Source: Symbiodinium sp. CCMP2592
Lineage: Eukaryota; Sar; Dinophyceae; Suessiales; Symbiodiniaceae
DNA length: 64,000 bases
Reading direction: 5' to 3'
NCBI GenBank assembly: GCA_905221615.1
Contig: CAJNDT010000001.1
Coordinates: forward strand, 1,849,894 to 1,913,893
The notes below the pieces were generated by a model that worked only from the letters and a program-made list of their open reading frames with translations, made no database searches and was not told the DNA's origin. Both the position numbers and the translations under genes were made by a program. Shown here one piece after another: positions 11,372 to 22,250 of the stretch. Position 1 is the stretch's first letter. Each line of letters opens with the position of its first letter.

Positions 11372-11713
11372 CTGGAGCATGCGCTGCTGGCAGTGGTGCG
11401 CAGCAGTCAGAAATCTCCACTCGGCTCCCTTCTCTTCTCGTCTCAGGTTCGCGCGAACAGCATGAACGAGGCTGGGATGGCTGAAGGTTTCGGAGTTTGC
11501 CTCTACTGATGCTCGGATTCCGTTCAGGTGCTCTTCGCGCCCATGTGCGGTCTCGTTCTGGTGACGAAGGTGCCAGCGGAAGAGTCGAGACTGCGACATG
11601 AACTTCTGCAAAGGAAGAGGTGGAATAAGCACACTGACTGTTCTGAGCACCAGGCATCACAAGCAGGGGACCAAAACGTTCTTGCCGTCGAGGTCGAAGA
11701 TGCAGCGCTGCAG
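11372..11713 (-). CDS. Two candidate exons of an unknown minus-strand gene
   Basis: Exon 1 spans 11713-11678 and reads LQRCIFDLDGKN, ending at AAC|GTTTTG. Exon 2 spans 11605-11372 (78 codons), follows an acceptor CTTTGCAG, begins KFMSQSRLFRWHLRHQNE and ends MLQ before GTCTGA. Both are phase 0 and join cleanly. The product is basic and helical-looking with HH/RR clusters (RANLRREEKGAEWRFL). No family is recognised. The strand is opposite to the well-supported genes of the window. Confidence 0.45.
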
Positions 11714-11879
11714 CTACTCTGTCCGGCCCCACCCCCTTTACCTGCGCAGTACCTCGTGGCAGGGGCACCCAGAAGCTTTCAGCTGTGCTCGGCATTTGGC
11801 AGCTCGTGGGCGAGACATCACTGACAAGCAAAGACAAGATCCAAAGCGTCGGAAGATTCAGAGGCCCAGCCCATGTAGG

Positions 11880-13600
11880 CCGCCTTAAGTTGTTTTGGCC
11901 AACTTGGCGGGGCGATTAGAAGGCAGGTCTGCTTTGGTGTGCCAAGGAAGATAGTGACAGTAGCTTGAAGTGTTCATCATGCCAAGCTTCAGTTTAGCTT
12001 GTGATATATCAGTTCTCGGGTCATCCGGGCAGAAGTTGAAGGCAGAGAAGGGACAAGGGCCGGCTCCAATCTTGCTCCACTGGGAGTGCTGGCCACATGT
12101 GCGACTGAGGTCGGGGATGTCAAGAAATTGAGGTTCCTCGACATCTGAGTGCGCAGCTCCAGCTTATCCCCCACATGCAAAACGCGTCCGTCTGAGCTAG
12201 GGCTGCTCTGAGGGGTGAGAGGTGTGCCGGATAGGCCGGCCAGGCTAGATTCGATCCCCGCTCTGCCGCAGCGTTTGCTCGGCCCCTTTGGCCAGTTGGC
12301 CCCAGAGTTCCGGGTTGCAGTGGCTGTGGCCTTCGCAGGCAGGGTGCGCCGTCACGGGATGTTGAGGTTGAGCGTGAAAGCCGAAGCTGAAGGCCATGTG
12401 CGAGATGATGCTGCAGCCCTTCATGAAGCCCTTCCGGGTGTTCTCGGACCCGTTTTGAGTACTTCGGAGTTTGCGAAATATCTGGAAGTTGTCTTGCTGG
12501 CATGCGGAGCGGGACGCGGGAGGATGTCTCTTTGGCCGACTTCAATGCCCTGCTCACGAAGGCGGAGGCCTGCTTGTGCCCTCCTAGGTCTGCGTTTCTT
12601 CTTGGAAATAAGTCGGTGCTGCCCAGGGTCGTGACAAGCTGGCGCGTACCTTCCAATATTGTTCGCGAAGCATCGTCGGAAGCGCAGCCTACCTGCAGCC
12701 GACAGCCCTGACCCTACTCGATTCGGAAGGGCCGAAGAGTCTAGAAGGCTTGTGTACCTGGCTTGCGCGATGCTGCAGAAGCATGACATCCTCGTACTTG
12801 CTTGTAAGGCGGGGACGCTACTGGCCAGACTTGAGGGGAATGCAAGGACATGTCCAACACCTCTGCAATGGCGTCGGCCGATCTTTGGTTGAGTCTCGGC
12901 GCACGTGCTGCGTGCCTGCCGCAGGACAGTCATGGTCCAATTGGCAAGTGCACGGCGAACTCACCGATGGTGCAAGGCTCTGGTCGCTTGTGCAAGTGAC
13001 GTCTCGTCGACTTTGAGACGCGCACGGACGCGTGCTGCAGGAGTTTCCGGTGATACAGAGCCTGCCAGCGCGGGCGGCTGAGCGATCGCCCGTGATCTGA
13101 GACAGGAAGGACAGAGCCCCTTGGACGGCCGGCACCCCTCCGGAGGTGTTTCAAGATAAATGATCCTGTCGACCGACTCTTTGAGCTACTGCAGAAGGCG
13201 AGTTAAAGCAGCAGCCCAGGATGTTTTGTAGGTCGTTGTTGGTTTTTGGTGGGCCAGGCATCCTTGGCCGCTTTTTTAATGATCGATCACATCGGCATGT
13301 TCCAACCTCAGGCATATCTTGCTTCGGCTAGGTGCGTGCTGCTGCTACAGTGCTGCGAAGCTCGTGATCCTCAATTGCTTTAAGACTTCGAGCCCACTAG
13401 ATCGGCGGGCTGACATGTGCGCAGACTTCCTCCGGAGCTTGCCTTGAGGCTGAAGCAGTGGAAGATTCTGTCTGGTGGCAAGAGGCTGTGCAATTCGAGA
13501 AAAGCAGGAAGTGTTGCGACGGGTGATTGGAGCTGTTAGCATCAAGCGGACTACGGGGACTCGAAACCCGACAGTTGTGGGACATCGGTAGATCCAAGAA
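11880..13600. other. No firm gene; possible minus-strand exons
   Basis: Near 12.1-12.9 kb both strands have open frames. Minus-strand readings such as FVSRALKSAKETSSR look protein-like but borders were not found. 13.0-13.6 kb shows nothing clear. Confidence 0.3.
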
Positions 13601-13609
13601 GACAGCATC

Positions 13610-13850
13610 ATACAGTCTCGGCAGGGCCGGAACAGGAACGATTCAGCTGGGATTGAAGTGCGGCTCCCAGAGCCGATACGCCGATACTGTATGCATTGAG
13701 GTCAGCTTGCAGGGCTTGAGTGGCTACCAGTGTGTGCTTGCACGCCTTTCTGCTTTGCATCTGCCTGGCATGGGACTGCTCGCAAAGGATCTTTACCTTC
13801 TGCAACATAGTTGGGGCCGGCCAGACACGTTTCAAGCGACTTCCAAGCTT
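13610..13850 (-). CDS. Possible PPR-like segment
   Basis: The minus strand carries LVATQALQADLNAYSIGVSALGA split over a short stretch. The pattern Q-A-D-x-x-A-Y-S-x-x-V-S-A resembles the end of one helix and the start of the next in a PPR repeat (compare the common N-x-x-(S/T)-Y-x-x-x-I-x-A pattern). Only one repeat unit is seen, with no clear neighbours, so it may be a fragment of a gene or a chance match. Confidence 0.25.
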
Positions 13851-14526
13851 CATTCGACCTGTGGGGCGGGTCTTCGAGGTACTTGGATTCAGGGATGAGG
13901 GGCTGCTTTTTTGTCTTGCCGTCCTCTTTCTGGTTTCGTCGGGTTCAGGTGCTTTTTCCTTGTGGGGTCGCCGAAGTCTGGTCAAAAGGGATGACCCACA
14001 CACTTACCTATGGCGGTCACACAGTAACACCGAGCACATGTCAGACGACGGCAAATCAGACACTCAACAATAGAAGACGGCAAACATGATCCAGGTCACT
14101 TTCTTCCGACCTGTAGGTTTCGACCCGGAGCTGTGCGATTTTTCTTTGGCTGTGCAGGCCTGATGGAAGACACAGCACATATCTTGAAACTCGGAGCCTT
14201 GTTGCCCACTCGAGACCAAGACCGAAAAGCAAATTCGTGCTCTTGTAAGCCGTGGTCTTACATCTTGTTAGGGTGTTGGAGAGAAGCCTCGTATTGCTTG
14301 TTGGGAGGCAGGTTCTTAGGTTTGGCAGTTTGGCACAGCGTGGCGCATGGAGAGCGGCTGCCGTGCTGCAGTTCGTGTTGAACTCAGGGGGAGTCTAAGG
14401 CCTGGTGGGGGTTGCGGGCTACTCTTGAATGGTCCGCTAGGAACTGCTCGAACCACCTTTGAATTTTCTTGCTTGATTCGGTCCGGCTTCTTGTGCCACC
14501 AAAGACCAAGGAGGGCCCAGTCCACA

Positions 14527-14721
14527 ATGCCCCGCAACCTGCGGCCCGTACTGAGAACAGTCATGAGGGTGGCTGAAGAGCAGCAACGTGCTCGAAGACT
14601 TGAAATCGCCGCAGCAGCGGCTTTTTTTTGCAACGTCGCTTATTGGTCAACCCTGTGCGGAACACGGTCCTCCATCGAGCAAGGCGCTGCATGCATCGCA
14701 GGGTGCGTCTTGACACCATGA
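14527..14721 (+). CDS. Candidate small ORF, 64 aa, unknown
   Basis: ATG at 14527 starts a frame with a basic amphipathic N-terminus (MPRNLRPVLRTVMRVAEEQQ) followed by an Ala-rich hydrophobic stretch (EIAAAAAFFCNVAYW). It ends at TGA 14719-14721. It could be a small tail-anchored or imported protein, or the first exon of a larger gene. No family is recognised; the ATG choice is only the first in frame with this composition. Confidence 0.3.
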   Translation: MPRNLRPVLRTVMRVAEEQQRARRLEIAAAAAFFCNVAYWSTLCGTRSSIEQGAACIAGCVLTP

Positions 14722-16990
14722 CACCAATCCGACAGGAAGGTTCATTCCGCTGAACACCAGCAAAACGCACCATACACAACGCAAGACCTCCGCTGATCCA
14801 AAGGTCTTGTATTCATGGTGTGCTCGCTGTCGTTCCGTGTGCGAAGCCTTGAGCCACCGACTAGCTGGAAAATGCACCTGGCAAGTGGTGCGACCACCAC
14901 CACGACAAGCTTCTCGCTTCACGGCTAACAGATTCTGTCCACCACAAACCAAAAACTCCGGAAGGAAAGACTGAAATCTTCAGTTTATCGGTTCCGGAGA
15001 TCGGCATCCAATGGGCCTCTGCAGATCGAGAGATGTGTGGACAGCACTGCCGTGTCGCCAGTTTCTCTACCAGCTGAAAAAGATCAAAGACATAGGTTTG
15101 GAGGTGCCGACGCCTGCAAGACAGAGGGTGATCATTGGTTAAAGCCAGTGCAGTGCACAGTTCCTAATGCCAAACACTCTGAACACAAGGAAGAGAAGCG
15201 AGATCAGTTGGCAAAGTGCCCAGTCCTCAGTGAGGTGAGTAGATCTTATATCCTTCCATGCGCAAGCTTCAGCTTCGGGGTTATCTTGGCTGACGCTCCC
15301 GAACCTGACTCTGACACGAGCCTTGCAGATTGGTGAACACGACTCTTTGCGTGCAGAGGCTGGGAGACAGCAGTGAAGCATGCCCTGATAACAGTCCAGA
15401 CCGCTCACTTGCCTGGACCTCGGCAGCGCAGAAAGCTTCAGAGCTGGTGTTTGAGGCCATGAATAGGCTGACCAGCAGGAAGGGAGGTGTTCCCGGTAAC
15501 TTGAGCTACTTAAACCGTTACGGGCGGCTAATGCTGCCATAATTGCTTCGCTGGCGGTTCGAGCATTTAATTTGGAGGTCTCTGCTATACCCAACACACG
15601 ACCTCATTGTGGGCGTGTGCGGCATGTTCAGCAGCAGCCCAGCCCTCGGTAGCTTTGTGACACCTGTCATGCGTGGCGGGTTTGATGTTGCACTTTCCTG
15701 CGATGGGCAGGCTTAGATGTTTGTGCGCAACTTCCTGCAAAGCCTGCAGTGAAGGCTGCAACCTGCATCGGGCACGTCTTGCCAATCAAGCCCTGCTTCT
15801 GGAAAGGCAAATGCAGACTCCAAGCCCTCGGGCAAATGATGCTCACGGTGCACTGACGTCAACTTTGCGAGTGAGGGCTGTTCAAAGCGCTGTGTTGCAA
15901 TCGTGCCAGGATTGGAGCCGCATCTGTTCTCGCTATGTGAGCGGATGTGTGTCCCAGAAGACTGCACTGGCAACATCCAGTGCAGCCACATTCAGAGGTG
16001 AGGACATTCGGGTATGGTGAGAACCACTTAGTGTGATTTCATGGTTCCACCCGTCCTTGCCCTGCCAAACAAATGTCCACAACTTTGGATGTTTAGCACG
16101 GGTGCCTTGCAGGTTTGGGCCGCAAGAGCCAAAGCAGGGAAGACCTGCTCTCGTTTGTGTGTTGATACAGAGGGCTGCCAGTACGCACTGGTGCTTTTGG
16201 AGTCTCACACTGCCGGCCCGAATGGCAAGGAACGAGTGATATCCCAAGCCTCTCCCATCGAAAGTGACAACATGTTTCCTCGGCATCGGGCCGGCATCTT
16301 CTTTGTGAAGTGTTTGGTAGAAGGACGGAGGTGATAGTTGGGTGCACACCCTGCGTTTCGACACGAGGCCAAGCTAGGGATGTGCCCGATTCGCCCTGAC
16401 CCTTTTGAAGGGGCATTCAGTCCAAGAGTGACTTGGGGAGGCCTAGGAGAGTGTGCAAACATTCATGAAGTTCAATGACTTGACGCACTACGGCGATTGT
16501 CGTGCAGAGACAGCCGGGGACATGTGAGGCGAGGCTTCGGTTGTCTTGCAACTCACTGCCGCTGGCTTCAGTTCCCCTCCACGCCACCGGAGACTCCCAG
16601 CCGCCTCGTTCGATCCCACCGTCTTGGTCGTCAGCCCGTTCCCTCGCCAGCCAAGGACTTTTTGAGGTAAGACGTGTGGCCGAGTGCCGTTCCAGCAGCA
16701 ATATCGTAGTAACGTAGTATGTCCTGCATGCCCAGCCATGAAGAGCCATGGAGCCCATGAGCGATGATATCGCGCTCGGCGCTCACCGTTTCAGTTCCTC
16801 GAATCCAGTGCTCTGAGCGGGTCACCGTGCTGGCCTCAGCTCACTTGCTTGAATGCCTGGCACATGGACACATGTCAGAGACTTCTTGATGTTCAAGCAC
16901 AGGACCTCAAGAATCGACGCTTGTTTGCAATCTTTCGACACGGCACCTAGCAGCTCTAGCAGCTGCATGTCTGGATTACTGCATCGAAAT
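14722..16990. other. No convincing gene
   Basis: Short frames only. 5' exons of the downstream nucleotidyltransferase gene may lie here but I could not identify them. Confidence 0.3.
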
Positions 16991-16996
16991 TACGCC

Positions 16997-19582
16997 CTGA
17001 GGCATCAGACAAGCCGCACTGCGCGACGCTTGCAAGCACAGAGACGCTGTTTTGGCATCTTGAAGCCTTTTAGCCGGCCCAAGACTTTTCAGCCTAGGCA
17101 CGCTTCGAGCGGGTGGAAGTCCATGCTTTCGGCTCGTCGGTGAATGGCTTTGGAGACGAGACTTCGGACATTGACCTTGTGCTGGATGTGCCCGAGGTTG
17201 GCTTCAGGGTTGAACTCCATCCAACAATAAATCGATGCTCCATGCTGCAGTGATAGCATCGTCAGGAAATCCTTGAGCAAATAGTTCCGTGGAATTACGT
17301 CCGCGATCTGATCCCTGCCACACTGGACTATTTGTCCGACTACCTCGTACAGGACATAGGGGAAAGCTGTGCAACGTGATATGCGGCAGAGCTTTTGTAT
17401 AGAACTGTGAGGAGGGTTTCCAAGTGCGTGAGAAGGTTCTATCTGCCAAGGCATGGTGCAAGCTCCGACCTCTCTGCAGGGGCACTGTGGGTGCAGCTAA
17501 GGTTCCTATTCTGAAGCTCACCATAGATGGTGTCGGGTGCTTACATCCACTAGGCTGGACGTGTGTTCATGGGCGTTGACGTGCTGGCAAAGCTTCTCAG
17601 GTCGAGTGCGATCTCTCCTGCAACAACTTGCTTCCAGTCTTCAACACGAAGCTCTTGAGCCTCTATGCAGTGCCTTGTCATAGGTGCCGTCGCAAGCACC
17701 TACTTGGAAAGGATTGGTCAAAGGTCTGCATAAGCCCTGTTTGTCTTCGGCGACACTGAAGAGGGGCTGTCTATGAAGCAAGACGGAATCGCATGAGACC
17801 AGAGCAAGCAGGGAAAGGGATCGCAATCGAACGCGTCTCATGTCGGCACCTCGATGACAGGGATTGCAGCTGGTAGTGCACCCCGAGCTTGCACTGAGGA
17901 GAAGGACCATCGAGTTGTGGAGATGGCTAGACGAGTGAAGACCTGGGCCAAGAAGGAGGCCGGAGGGGAGTTTGCTCCAGCTTGTCAGAGTTTTCTAATC
18001 TGTCTACCCTGCAGGGCGTGCATGGTGCCACCAACGGGCATCTCTCCTCCTATACCTTCGGCTTGATGGTGATCTTCTACATGCAGCAGCATTCACTGGA
18101 ATTAGTCATAAGTAGAGTCAGTGGCGGTTCGTGAGGCTTTGTGAGGTTTCGTTGTAGCCAAGGCAGAAGGGTGGTCTGCCGTGCCTCCAGACGAATGCGG
18201 ACAATCACCCGCAGTGGTACGGCGAGCGGAACGGGCGGAAAGCGCGGCACGAAGCAGTCGGGACTTGTGTTCGTATCTATGATGGCGCAGAAAGGAGCTT
18301 CCCTGCTGCCGTGGAGGCTTGGAACGTTTTCATCGATGAAACACCCACGGCGGAGACCGAACTGAAGCACTACCGGGATGCGGCGAATCTGAGCCTCCCG
18401 GGCGGCAGGTTCTCCACGGATCTCGCATACGTCATGATCATGAGCTCATGCAGGCTGTGGAGTTCAACTGGATAGCAAGCTAAGGAGGCTTCGCTCAATT
18501 CCTAACTGATGAGAAGGACGGCTTGGGGCAAAATCATGTCAGACATGTCGGATCAGCAAAGCAGAGACATCATTGCCCAGAGCTTCTTTGCAGGACTTCA
18601 TCTGGGGACGGGATGTAATCTCCGTTCGGCAAGGCAAGGTGTTGCCCATTGACAGCAGGTGCTTCAGGACGCTTGGCGAAACGCTCGGTACTGTATCGAT
18701 GCTGTTTCATTGTTTTCATAAGGCAGACGGCTAGAGATGGAACATGTGGGGCACCCGATGACAGGTTGCACTTCGCCCGTCGCATCATGCTCGTGTAAAA
18801 GCACGACTCGAGCACATGCCCCGATTCAAGCACACTCATACCGGATACACAGGGTTTAGGATAGTTCCAAGGTTTAGGTTCTATTCCAGTCCTTCGGGGT
18901 ACGAACAGCCACGGTTACCGGATTTAGTTTTTTGTGTCGGCTTGCGGATATTAGGGCTTGGGGTTATTCTGAGCTCACAAGATTTCAACTCTTAGGCATG
19001 TGTAGGCTTGATGGAACATCCTAGTCTGAGCCCAAACTATTGTGGGACCTGTGGGAATCGTGTGGGTACACGAAGCAAGGGTGCTCCAAGCAGCCACCTT
19101 CCGCGTGCAAAACTCGGTGCGCGAATCCTACGCGTTGACGCACATCTGCGGGGCCAACTCGGAACTCCCACTCCGCGAACTGCGGGCAGACGAATCGCAG
19201 GCCGTGCCAGTGAATCGGCCGCTCTGTTCGAAGCGGTTGCCTACAATCATGCTAGACAGAAGGATCGAAGTCCAAAGACCAAGGCTCTCGATTGTTCATT
19301 TCAAGTCCAAAAGTTGTTTACCACAGTCCCATGCTGAAGTCGCCCAGGGAGCTGAACAGAAGATTGCGAGACTGGGACGACAACCTCCTGCACATCGAGG
19401 TGCCCTCTCTTTTTTTCTCGCACTGGCACCAAGCCGTGCTACGCAGAGCCGAGGACCCTTTCGACATCGCCCGGAACCTGTGCTGCGTGTTCTCCCCAGG
19501 CTCCAACAGGACTCAACATGCTTTCGGTGCTTTTAAGTGGGGAACTGGTGCGCAGATGTTTCTCGAAAAGATGCGGATGTGA
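16997..19582 (+). CDS. Terminal uridylyltransferase / non-canonical poly(A) polymerase, multi-exon
   Basis: This nucleotidyltransferase adds U or A residues to RNA 3' ends. Traced exons: about 16997-17055 (tentative), 17098-17196, about 17285-17352, 17412-17450, 17502-17531, 17601-17669, 17899-17958, 18015-about 18089, about 18163-18450, 18594-18638, about 19340-19399 and 19454-19582. Exon 17098 holds the catalytic signature FGSSVNGFGDETSDIDLVL (GS followed by DxD). Later exons give AKVPILKLTIDG then VECDLSCNNLLPVFNT (third catalytic acid in the C-D-L strand), MARRVKTWAKKE, HLSSYTFGLMVIFYMQQ, LPCLQTNADNHPQWYGE, DFIWGRDVISVRQGK (PAP-associated domain) and LHIEDPFDIARNL. Stop TGA at 19580-19582. 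Donors include GT, GC (17451, 17959) and GA (17353). The start and some exons are unresolved. Uridylyl versus adenylyl specificity cannot be read from this. Confidence 0.88.
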
Positions 19583-20183
19583 CAACTTCTACACATACAG
19601 AAGGTGCTGTGATAGTCGCTTCTCATGTCGCTTCTCATGGGTTGCTGCATTGCAAGGAGGCTTTGGAATGCTTTGAAACGGCTGGCAGAAGATCCCGGCG
19701 CTGCAACACCTGTGTCTTACCCGGCCGCACATTTTCAATCTGAACCGTCGAGAGTGGCTGGTAACTCCATCTCGAGCCCCGGCCGAACTTGGGAGGTTTG
19801 CCCTTTATCATGAGCGGGTGGCACAACCATCCCAGCTCGCGCTCTAACCTGCAGAGCGGCCCCTCCGAAGTTTCTTGTAGATGGTGGTAGTTGGATGTGT
19901 AGCACTAGCATATACTGTTAGAGGGCGCCAGGATTTTCTGCCCGGTGGCTTTCGCTGCTCGTCTCTGCCACATGTTCGGCTTGCCTTGTCCTCCCGGTTT
20001 GCGTTTCCTGGAACGGGGTCTTGGACTGAATGTTCGTAACGGTTCTTGTTTGGGCCAACTGCCGGCTGCTGTCGATTAGGTTTAAGCGGACGCTTACACC
20101 AGGCCGCGCAGATTTTGCTGGTGGGTTGGGCTAACCGGGTAATGTAAAGCGGCGGCTGTTTTTGGTCGAGTCAGCAGCTAGCC
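19583..20183. other. Intergenic, nothing recognised
   Basis: Lies between the stop of the nucleotidyltransferase gene and the first 727-bp repeat copy. No open frame of note, no repeat seen. Confidence 0.5.
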
Positions 20184-20910
20184 TGCAAGACGAAACCGGC
20201 GTTGAATTTCACAAGACAACGTAGCAGCGACCGAGCAAGTGCCAAAGGTACCCGGTGCCAAGCTCGGTGCCAAGCCTGGCGCCGAGCGCGGCGCCAAGCA
20301 CGGCGCCAAGCCCGGCGCCAAGCATCAAGGGAGCTGGCCAAGCTGCTGTGTGCCTTGGCGAAGATGATGAGGGCTTTCTGCTCTGTTAGCTTCGAGCCTA
20401 GCAATTCTCGTGTTGTACGTCTAGGCCAACCCCGCATCCTACAGCTAGCGCTCGCGCGCACGCTTCGCGCAGGGAGGGAGTCTGAGGCAAAGGGGCCTGC
20501 TTTCTTGCCTTTGAGAGCCGGTGGCTTAGTTCTGGGGTGTAATTTGATCAAGCCAGGGGCACAAATCACGCAGCTCTTCTCAGCACGCGATCTTTACCGA
20601 AACTAGTTTCGCAATCGAGCGGCTTGTTCAATCGGATTCGCTGCTGTATGGCTGCCAGAGGCAAGCGCATGTCACGAGGCTTGCATTCGAACCGCAGTGT
20701 TTTGAGTTTAAAAAACACAGACTCTCCCACCCGCCTCAAACGTCTGTGTGAAGATGCGAAGATTTTCAAGCTAATTAAGGCACGTCACTGGCTTGTGGCA
20801 GTTTTCAGCGAAATGTTGTCTGAATAAGTTTTTCTGTACACTGTAAGCCAAACCAGCAAAAACATCGGCTCACGAAACCCTGATTGTAGATCGGAAGAGT
20901 GTTTCTTCAG
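20184..20910. repeat. 727-bp direct repeat, copy 1
   Basis: Matches 21524-22250 base for base without indels (constant offset 1340), with about 10 substitutions by eye (about 98.6% identity). It contains an internal 12-bp tandem motif (GCGCCAAGCxCG, about 20250-20325) and a hairpin ACACAGAC/GTCTGTGT near 20715-20750. It does not have TG...CA ends and I found no target-site duplication outside the pair. Confidence 0.95.
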
Positions 20911-21523
20911 AGCAGTCTTGATGACTTCAGCGGGAGCGGTGCGACTGTACTTCACGAAGACATAGAACTGGGAACTCTTGTCGGGGGCACTGGAGTTCGT
21001 CTTTTTGTTGAAGACTCCATGGCGCTCAACCGCTTCCAGATCTTGTTCCTCTTCGTTTGGGAAGAATGCCTCCTTAGTGACATTCTGTATGTAAAGAAAC
21101 GGAGATGCCGCATGAGATCATGGCTGCTTTGATTGGTGTGTCTCAAGCGGTGGCATTCGCTTCGGATGATGCTGTCAAGGACCTACGAGGGATGGCAGCT
21201 TGCTCCGGGAACATACAAAAAGCTGTTGAGTTTCTTGCGGTGCGTTTGCCACTTCATGTGGCCACTGTCATTGGTCAACTCCACGTCAAGGAATGCCACT
21301 GGAGGTTCTCCCCTTTCTATGCGTCCGCCTCTACTGGAGATTTTCCAACCTAGTTCTGGCCTCCATGAGTTCTGTGATGATTGAATGAGCTCAATGTCGG
21401 AGGAACAGACCACTGAGTCGTCTACCAAACGAGCATAGAATGCGATGATGGGGCCATGCAGCTGATTAATCAACTCATCCACCTGAGCCACATACAGGTT
21501 TGCTAGAAGTACACCTGGAGGGA
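20911..21523 (-). pseudogene. Penelope-like reverse transcriptase remnant
   Basis: One minus-strand frame carries RT motifs in order. PPGVLLANLYVAQVDELI matches the RT block before the catalytic loop. FYARLVDDSVV matches the catalytic DD motif, with L in the place usually held by Y/F. FLDVELTNDSG, then KKLNSFLYVPGASCHPS, matches the FLDV...YRKPT...HP region of Penelope-like elements. RLRHTNQSSHDLMRHLRFF continues the thumb. A TAG at 21183-21185 interrupts the frame, which then reads on to a second stop near 20952. A further plausible C-terminal piece (KYSRTAPAEVIKTALKKH) lies in another frame. The N-terminal half is cut off exactly where repeat copy 2 begins, so the gene is dead here. Confidence 0.75.
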
Positions 21524-22250
21524 TGCAAGACGAAACCGGCGTTGAATTTCACAAGACAACGTAGCAGCGACCGAGCAAGTGCCAAAGGTACCCGGTGCCA
21601 AGCTCGGTGCCAAGCCTGGCGCCGAGCGCGGCGCCAAGCGCGGCGCCAAGCCCGGCGCCAAGCATCAAGGGAGCTGGCCAAGCTGCTGCGTGCCTTGGCG
21701 AAGATGATGAGGGCTTTCTGCTCTGTTAGCTTCGAGCCTAGCAATTCTCGTGTTGTACGTCTAGGCCAACCCAGCATCCTACAGCTCGCGCTCGCGCGCT
21801 CGCTTCGCGCAGGGAGGGAGTCTGAGGCAAAGGGGCCTGCTTTCTTGCCTTTGAGAGCCGGTGGCTTAGTTCTGGGGTGTCATTTGATCAAGCCAGGGGC
21901 ACAAATCACGCAGCTCTTCTCAGCACGCGATCTTTACCGAAACTAGTTTCGCAATCGAGCGGCTTGTTCAATCGGATTCGCTGCTGTATGGCTGCCATAG
22001 GCAAGCGCATGTCACGAGGCTTGCATTCGAACCGCAGTGTTTTGAGTTTAAAAAACACAGACTCTCCCACCCGCCTCAAACGTCTGTGTGAAGATGCGAA
22101 GATTTTCAAGCTAATTAAGGCACGTCACTGGCTTGTGCCAGTTTTCAGCGAAATGTTGTCTGAATAAGTTTTTCTGTACACTGTAAGCCAAACTAGCAAA
22201 AACATCGGCTCACGAAACCCTGATTGTAGATCGGAAGAGTGTTTTTTCAG
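21524..22250. repeat. 727-bp direct repeat, copy 2
   Basis: Second copy of the repeat at 20184-20910. The left border cuts the RT frame; the right border passes into unrelated sequence at GGACAGGG. Confidence 0.95.

Larger units (their letters stand above)
20184..22250 (-). mobile_element. Retroelement remnant: repeat - RT fragment - repeat
   Basis: Two near-identical 727-bp direct repeats flank a 613-bp RT fragment. Penelope-like elements are known to occur as partial tandem copies, which gives pseudo-LTRs around a truncated RT. This fits the arrangement better than a true LTR element, since the ends are not TG/CA. No GIY-YIG endonuclease was recognised. The high identity of the repeats suggests a recent event or an assembly duplication. 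Confidence 0.6.

Noticed and set aside
20184-22250. True LTR retrotransposon
   Set aside because: The repeats do not start with TG and end with CA, no target-site duplication is visible, and the RT motifs fit Penelope-like rather than LTR-type elements.
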